This document shows positions 58,170 to 64,000 of a stretch of DNA of 64,000 nucleotides, in pieces. The DNA lies in NCBI GenBank assembly GCA_030159075.1, contig BROG01000003.1:3517001-3581000 (forward strand), in the 5' to 3' direction. This DNA is from Atrina japonica. Its lineage: Eukaryota > Mollusca > Bivalvia > Pterioida > Pinnidae. Position 1 is the first letter of the stretch. Each line of letters begins with the position of its first letter. A program made the translations under genes and the position numbers. The notes beneath the pieces were generated by a model that worked only from the letters and a program-made list of their open reading frames with translations, had not been told where the DNA came from and did no database searches.

Positions 58170-60290
58170 TTATATTTTCACAAGTGTAGTGTTGCTTCAC
58201 AAGTGTAGTAACTGTTCCTTCACTAGTGTAGCGACTGTTCCTTCACTAGTGTAGTCACTGTTGCTTCACTGGTGTAGTGTTGCTTCACAAGTGTAGTAAC
58301 TGTTCCTTCACTAGTGTAGTCACTGTTGCTTCACTGGTGTAGTAATTGTTCCTACACAAGTTTAGTGTTCCTTCACTGGTGTAGTGACTGTTCCTTCACT
58401 AGTGTATTGACCGTTCCTTCACTAGTGTAGTCATTGTTGCTTCACTGGTGTAGTAATTGTTCCTACACAAGTTTAGTGTTCCTTCACTGGTGTAGTGACT
58501 GTTCCTTCACTAGTGTATTGACTGTTCCTTCACTAGTGTAGTAACTGTTCCTTCACTAGTGTATTGACTGTTCCTTCACTAGTGTATTGACTGTTCCTTC
58601 ACTAGTGTAGTAACTGTTCCTTCACTAGTGTAGTGACTGTTCCTTCACTAGTGTATTGACTGTTCCTTCACTAGTGTAGTAACTGTGATGATTTTGTATG
58701 ACTGTTCCTTCACTAGTGTTTTCAGTTCCTTCACTAGTGTAGTAACTGTTCCCTTCACTAGTGTAGTCACTGTTGCTTCACTGGTGTAGTAATTGTTCCT
58801 TCACAAGTTTAGTGTTTCTTCACTGGTGTAGTGACTGTTCCTTCACTAGTGTAGTGACTGTTCCTTCACAAGTGTAGTGACTGTTCCTTCACTAGTGTAG
58901 TGACTGTTCCTTCACTAGTGTAGTGACTGTTCCTTTACTAGTGTAGTGACTGTTCCTTCACTAGTGTAGAAGTGTAGTGACTGTTCCTTCATACAGTGAC
59001 TGTTCCTTCACTAGTGTAGTGACTGTTCCTTCACAGGTGTAGTGACTGTTCCTTCACTGGTGTAGTGTTTCTTCACTAGTGTAGTGACTGTTCCTTCACT
59101 AGTGTAGTGACTGTTCCTTAACTAGTGTAGTTACTGTTCCTTCACAGGTGTAGTGACTGTTCCTTCACTGGTGTAGTCCTTCACTGGTGTAGTAACTGTT
59201 CCTTCACAAGTGTGTATTGCTTCACTGTGAAGTGACTTCTTCACTACAGGTGTCCTTGTGCAAGATGTGTAGGAACAATTACTACACCAGTGAAGCAACA
59301 ATGACTACACTAGTGAAGGAACGGTCAATACACTAGTGTAGTCATTGTTGCTTCACTGGTGTAGTAATTGTTCCTACACAAGTGTAGTGTTCCTTCACTG
59401 GTGTAGTGACTGTTCCTTCACTAGTGTATTGACTGTTCCTTCACTAGTGTAGTGACTGTTCCTTCACTAGTGTAGTGACTGTTCCTTCACTAGTGTATTG
59501 ACTGTTCCTTCACTAGTGTAGTAACTGTTCCTTCACTAGTGTAGTGACTGTTCCTTCACTAGTGTAGTGACTGTTCCTTTCACTAGTGTAGTGACTGTTC
59601 CTTCACTGGTGTAGTGACTGTTCCTTCACTAGTGTATTGACTGTTCCTTCACTAGTGTAGTAACTGTTCCTTCACTAGTGTAGTCACTGTTGCTTCACTG
59701 GTGTAGTAATTGTTCCTTCACAAGTTTAGTGTTTCTTCACTGGTGTAGTGACTGTTCCTTCACAAGTGTAGTGACTGTTCCTTCACAAGTGTAGTGACTG
59801 TTCCTTCACTAGTGTAGTGACTGTTCCTTCACTAGTGTAGTGACTGTTCCTTCACTAGTGTAGTGACTGTTCCTTCACAGGTGTAGTGACTGTTCCTTCA
59901 CTAGTGTAGTGACTGTTCCTTCACTAGTGTAGTGACTGTTCCTTCACTAGTGTAGTGACTGTTCCTTCACTAGTGTAGTGACTGTTCCTTCACTAGTGTA
60001 GTGACTGTTCCTTCACTGGTGTAGTGACTGTTCCTTCACTAGTGTAGTGACTGTTCCTTCACAGGTGTAGTGACTGTTCCTTCACTGGTGTAGTGTTTCT
60101 TCACTAGTGTAGTGACTGTTCCTTCACTAGTGTAGTGACTGTTCCTTAACTAGTGTAGTTACTGTTCCTTCACAGGTGTAGTGACTGTTCCTTCACTGGT
60201 GTAGTGTTTCTTCACTGGTGTAGTAACTGTTCCTTCACAAGTGAAGTATTGCTTCACTAGTGAAGTGACTGTTCCTTCATTACAGGTGTC
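58170..60290. repeat. Minisatellite, 23-bp unit x about 90
   Basis: The core unit is CTTCACTAGTGTAGTGACTG then TTC. Variants alternate CACTAGTG with CACTGGTG, CACAAGTG and CACAGGTG, and TAGTGACTG with TAGTAACTG, TATTGACTG or TAGTCACTG. Each unit contains the self-complementary CACTAGTG. The right border (ACAGGTGTCCTTGTGCAAGA) occurs twice, at about 59246 and at about 60286, so the array together with its border was duplicated. An inverted block marks the junction. Confidence 0.95.
59267..59379. repeat. Fold-back palindrome, 49-bp arms, at an array duplication junction
   Basis: Positions 59267-59315 and 59331-59379 are perfect inverted repeats (outer ends GTGTAGGAACAATTAC and GTAATTGTTCCTACAC) around a 15-bp loop. 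The 70 bp at 59267-59336 are the exact reverse complement of the array segment at about 58400-58469, which includes the rare variant TTGACCGTTCC. Immediately upstream is the array's own end border. Confidence 0.9.
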
Positions 60291-60302
60291 CTTGTGCAAG
60301 AT

Positions 60303-61679
60303 GTTCTTGACACAAGAGCTCACCTAAACATGAACATCGACGGAACACTGTTCTTAGTACAAATTTTCACACCACCTTTTTAGCAGGATTGAAAAGTAAT
60401 CATTGATAATCCTCTTGTTTGACTTTATTTTTTTCCTCCATCATGTTCTCATGTTCTCAAGTCTATCGAGAACATATTCATGCACTACTCAAGAGTCACC
60501 AAATTGCTTCTGCCCTTTTTAAGTATTCTTTTGCAGAATTTCATTAAGTCTTCAAATATTTATAACATGAAATATTTCTATTGACTAAAAAGATATTCAT
60601 TGCATGGAAGTCCCCCTAACAAAGTATGCAATACCAAAAATTCATTGCTTTTTTTAAATGTGTTCAGTCCAAAAGCTTAACACCGTCATTACTCTATTAT
60701 TCTTCATCATACATTCTTTATCAAACTGTGAGTATGAAAATTTTATTCTTCATAAACTACTGTTCCTGACTGAAAGAGGTTTTTGTATCTGTAAAATGGC
60801 AAAAGTTTCCAAAGTATACCAGAAACTAATTACAATTGTATTCCAAAAAATAAAATATTCAGAAATATCATAATTCATTTGATCCAATTCGCAGATTGAA
60901 TTTCAATTGAGAACCGATTTATGCAGACTGTCAATTACATCAATAAAAGGCAACAAAATATGTCAACAGAAGGCCTTTAATAAGTGGCCAGAATTTAGCC
61001 CGCCGTTGACCTCCGTGTAATGACTAAGGCAAAGAGAGTTAATAAAGCCTTATTTGAGGCTTGCTGAGCTGTCTTATTAATACTCCAAAAAAGATAACTG
61101 CCAACAATTACATTTAATCCGAGTTAGAATTTGAATGAAAAGGTGTAATAAAAACGCTGATTGATCTTGTACCACTGATATCTCTTGTGTGGTGCCCAAA
61201 CAATTTGACTCGAATTACTTGATGTAAATTATATATATACCATTACTATACGTTGATATGGAAATGTGAAGTGCATAGGATTAAGCTGATAATGTAGTCA
61301 TGATTGATAGTAAAAGTCATCAAATCCCAATCAACGCAACTTTTTTATGACAAGAGTGTAAATAATTTCAGGCCACATTTCCACGTTTAAAATTAAATAC
61401 CCTCCCATTAATTTAGTCCTAAGCACCTAAATGGGGGAGACTTAAACGTAGGATGAATAAATTAGATTTTCTTTCCCCAAGTATACAAGTAAGTTTTGGA
61501 CACTAACCTACCTGAAAAGGTAATCAAATCTGCAGGATATAGATCTAAATGTGAAGTTGATAGCAATATATCATCTGGACAGCAATGTAAACCATGTATC
61601 ATTACTGGAGCTACCAAGGTAGTCAAAATGGTCCTGTTCTCCAGTTATCCCCCCAAAATGAGAGCTCTCTTGTGTATGA
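60303..61679. other. Repeat-poor island, candidate regulatory sequence
   Basis: About 60900-61450 is free of arrays and MITEs and contains several TAAT/ATTA homeodomain-type cores within mixed sequence (AATAAAGCCTTATTTGAGGC, ACAATTACATTTAATCCGAG, CTCCCATTAATTTAGTCC). It has no open frame. It resembles conserved noncoding DNA in texture only. Confidence 0.3.
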
Positions 61680-61910
61680 GTTAATGTGTCTGTGTGAGTG
61701 TGAGTGTATATGTCTGTGTGAGTGTATGTGTCTGTGTGAGTGTATGTGAGTGTATGTGTCTGCAAGTGTCTGTGAGTGTATGTGAGTGTATGTGTCTGCA
61801 AGTGTCTGTGAGTGTATGTGTCTGTGTGAGTGTGTGAGTATGTGTCTGTGTTAGTGTGTCTGTGTGAGTGTATGTGAGTGTATGTATCTGTGTGAGTGTA
61901 TGTAAATCAA
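61680..61910. repeat. TGTGAGTGTATGTGTC microsatellite
   Basis: Variable TGTGAG, TGTATG and TGTCTG words over about 230 bp. Confidence 0.9.
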
Positions 61911-62740
61911 CATTATTTAGACTCATCATGGAGTAAAAGTATCTCAGCTCTCTTAAAAGGATTGAACTATAAGGTTAGTAGTAACCGTAAAATACCTATA
62001 CATTATTAAAAGATCGTTTAGAGACTCCATTACCTTGACCTAGGTTATATAAATAGTCCTCATAAAAACGTACATTACTGAAAACAATTTTCCATACTAC
62101 AGCATTACCTGAAATATCTAATTTATTGCACTACATATACATGTACTGTTTATGTTATGTAAAGGTACGCAGTTTTATCGTACCATTTATCTACGATTTA
62201 TCGACCAGCCAAGACCAACTCTAATACTTTTTTTTATGATCTAGTCTGTACATCTTTCCATTTTAAACAAAATTCTTTGAGTTTATCACACTAATCATTT
62301 ACAAAAACTGATGAATATTCACAGTTATTTATGATATGAATGAACCAGTCCAACGCTGTACCGCTGTACCAGGGGAATTACCCAGATTAATCTAACTTCT
62401 GGTTTAATACGACAGTGTTACAAATTGTACATTTTATGTCTGCTTATCAAGAAGATCTATTTGTTAGCTTCGAATTTGTTGTTTAAATGTTTTTCACCAT
62501 CCTCAGAACTATGTTCTTTATCAATATTCAAAATTACAACAATTTCCATTATCAAATCTCCTCACACTTACAACACTCAATTTTAATATGCATTCTGAGA
62601 GTACTGATGAAACTATACATGTTCCTTCTCTGTGCAACCTTTATCAAATGAATGGTAAGCAGCTACAAAACCTTAACCAAAAACTTAACCAGACAGACTG
62701 TCCAAGGGATAGACAAAATCTAAAGCCCCCTCCCCTCTCC
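61911..62740. other. Noncoding sequence
   Basis: No recognised element or exon. Confidence 0.4.
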
Positions 62741-62812
62741 TCTTTTGAGAGACCACATGTCTTGAGAGACCACATTTTAGTGGCAGATGATCTCTCAAGA
62801 CAGGTTCCACTG
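62741..62812 (+). mobile_element. CAGT MITE subtype C, 5' end missing
   Basis: GAGAGACCACATGTCTTGAG to GATCTCTCAAGACAGGTTCC and ACTG, followed by TA at 62813-62814. Matches the right half of the copy at 3825-4008. Confidence 0.7.
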
Positions 62813-63124
62813 TATCATCTAAATCTATTATCTAATATGTTTCTAAAGTTGACACAATACTATAAGATGTGACCACTTACATACTTTATATATACTGCAG
62901 GTCAGTTCAGGACAAATTTCTAATCCATCAGTTGAATACACCTTTAAAATCTGACCATTTCTGCATTACAGCCTTCAATAACTGAAGGACATATATACCG
63001 TTTAACACTAGAACACAAAATACTAAAAACACAATGGTGACCTAGTTTACCCAGGGATACAATAAAAATACTGGTTATAGAAAAGAAAGCAACTATGTTT
63101 ACTGGAGGTACAAAAATTATTCTA

Positions 63125-63365
63125 CCAATTGTTACCAGAGACAGGTGATAAAATCACCCAACCTTTTATTACCAGAGACATATGATAAAACTATCCCACC
63201 TATTGTTACCAGAGACACATGACAAATTTACTCCACTTTTGTTACCAGAGACATATGATAAAATTACCCCACCTATTGTTACCAGAGACACATGACAAAT
63301 TTACTCCACTTTTGTTAAAAGAGACATGATAAAATTACCCAACCTATTTTTATCAGAATCATATT
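63125..63365. repeat. Minisatellite, about 37-bp unit in 74-bp dimers
   Basis: Units of TTGTTACCAGAGACATATGA and TAAAATTACCCCACCTA alternate with CACATGACAAATTTACTCCA units. Confidence 0.85.
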
Positions 63366-63597
63366 TTTTTTTTTTATTTTTATTTGATGACCTAAAAGAT
63401 AGTGTTGTTATGGGCCTCAAGGCAGTTTCAAACTTATTGGATGCCATAATGCACAAGAAAAGTCATTAATCAATTAACGACCAAATTCTAGATGAAATTA
63501 AAGATGAAAGATATGGTTAAAATTCACAAATGAAGTTAAACTTATATGCAGGCCTTATAAGCCAACCTCCAACATTTGGAAATATCTATTTTTACAA

Positions 63598-63996
63598 AAC
63601 TGAAAAAAGGGTTGGAGCAACTTAATCATTCAGAGATTACGTTTCGTACCTTACTTATTAAAGTTGTATTAATTTAAGTACCCAGGAAAACGGATCTATA
63701 TATTGTCAATTTCAGAAACTGCATTATTGTATTCATCAGGAATCAGAAATTATGGATGCAAGCAAATATTCTGATACAAGTGTTAACAATACAACATATA
63801 TGGCTGCCCTTACCACTCGCATAAAATTTCAAATTGACAGAAAAAATAATCTGCGGCAAACAGAAAAACCATGTGTATTTTGTAAAGAGGTACATGCGGC
63901 CGTAAACTGTACTTTAATCACAGATGGTAACAAGTGGATTGAAACTATGCAACAACAAAAACTTTCTTCAGTTGCTTAGGACCACACAAAAGTTTA
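63598..63996 (+). pseudogene. BEL/Pao-type retrotransposon gag remnant
   Basis: The best-preserved part (63752-63979) encodes 75 residues with EKPCVFCKEVHAAVNC, a C-x2-C-x3-H-x4-C zinc knuckle preceded by a basic stretch, as in BEL/Pao gag. The knuckle normally binds RNA in the particle. Upstream, residues that fit the gag region before the knuckle can be followed in two frames from about 63598, with a stop near 63672 and a frame change. Downstream, the frame stops in the middle of a second cysteine-bearing motif, whose expected cysteines are already changed. The copy is therefore dead. No LTR, protease or polymerase is seen; the window ends 4 bases later, so downstream parts may lie beyond it. 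Assignment is by motif recall. Confidence 0.6.
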
Positions 63997-64000
63997 AAAA

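Overview
This looks like a gene-poor stretch of a metazoan nuclear genome, most likely a bivalve mollusc or close lophotrochozoan. It is AT-rich, has no prokaryotic-style gene packing, and carries microsatellites, dozens of minisatellites, tRNA-derived SINEs and short TIR elements. I assign it to bivalves from memory of two SINE families common in bivalve sequence: one ending in GTTTAACGTCCCACTC on the reverse strand, one starting GGCCTCGGTGGCCGAGTGG. That assignment is recall, not a search result.

Coding content is sparse. The one convincing host coding exon is on the minus strand at 27457-27623. It encodes hinge to HR(D) of a Ser/Thr protein kinase catalytic domain and has good splice sites on both sides. 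No other kinase exon was recognised, so the gene either has very long introns or this is an isolated fragment. A second, much weaker candidate is a possible first exon at 18526-18735 (minus) with a signal-peptide-like start and an in-phase GTAAGT donor. At the right edge (63598-63996, plus) lies a broken BEL/Pao-type retrotransposon gag remnant with a CCHC knuckle.

Mobile elements: SINE family A (9.5, 19.5-20.0, 53.8 kb), three insertions with clear target-site duplications plus one copy nested head-on inside another; SINE family B (7.3, 15.2, 21.1, 22.5, 37.8, 43.5 kb); a six-copy, about 91-bp MITE family flanked by TTAA; thirteen TA-flanked CAGT-ended MITEs of four subtypes, one nested in another; a 169-bp MITE with 59-bp inverted repeats (49.2 kb); a CAGGGGTT-ended hAT-like MITE (54.8 kb); a palindrome cluster (26.5 kb); and Helitron-like ends (25.7 and 27.7-28.6 kb).

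Tandem arrays: more than twenty independent arrays with unrelated units of 13-190 bp occupy, by my intervals, roughly a fifth of the window. The largest are 58.17-60.29 kb (23-bp unit, with a 49-bp-arm fold-back at an internal duplication junction), 46.98-48.55 kb (39-bp unit) and 44.43-45.52 kb (39-bp unit in 78-bp dimers). Several have unit lengths divisible by three and therefore read open for hundreds of codons on both strands; I do not treat these as genes.

I found no convincing new functional system. The most useful observations are the repeat-insertion histories that can be read directly, the fold-back in the 23-bp array, the lone kinase exon, and a few repeat-free islands that may be regulatory. 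Array edges are approximate, usually to 10-30 bases.
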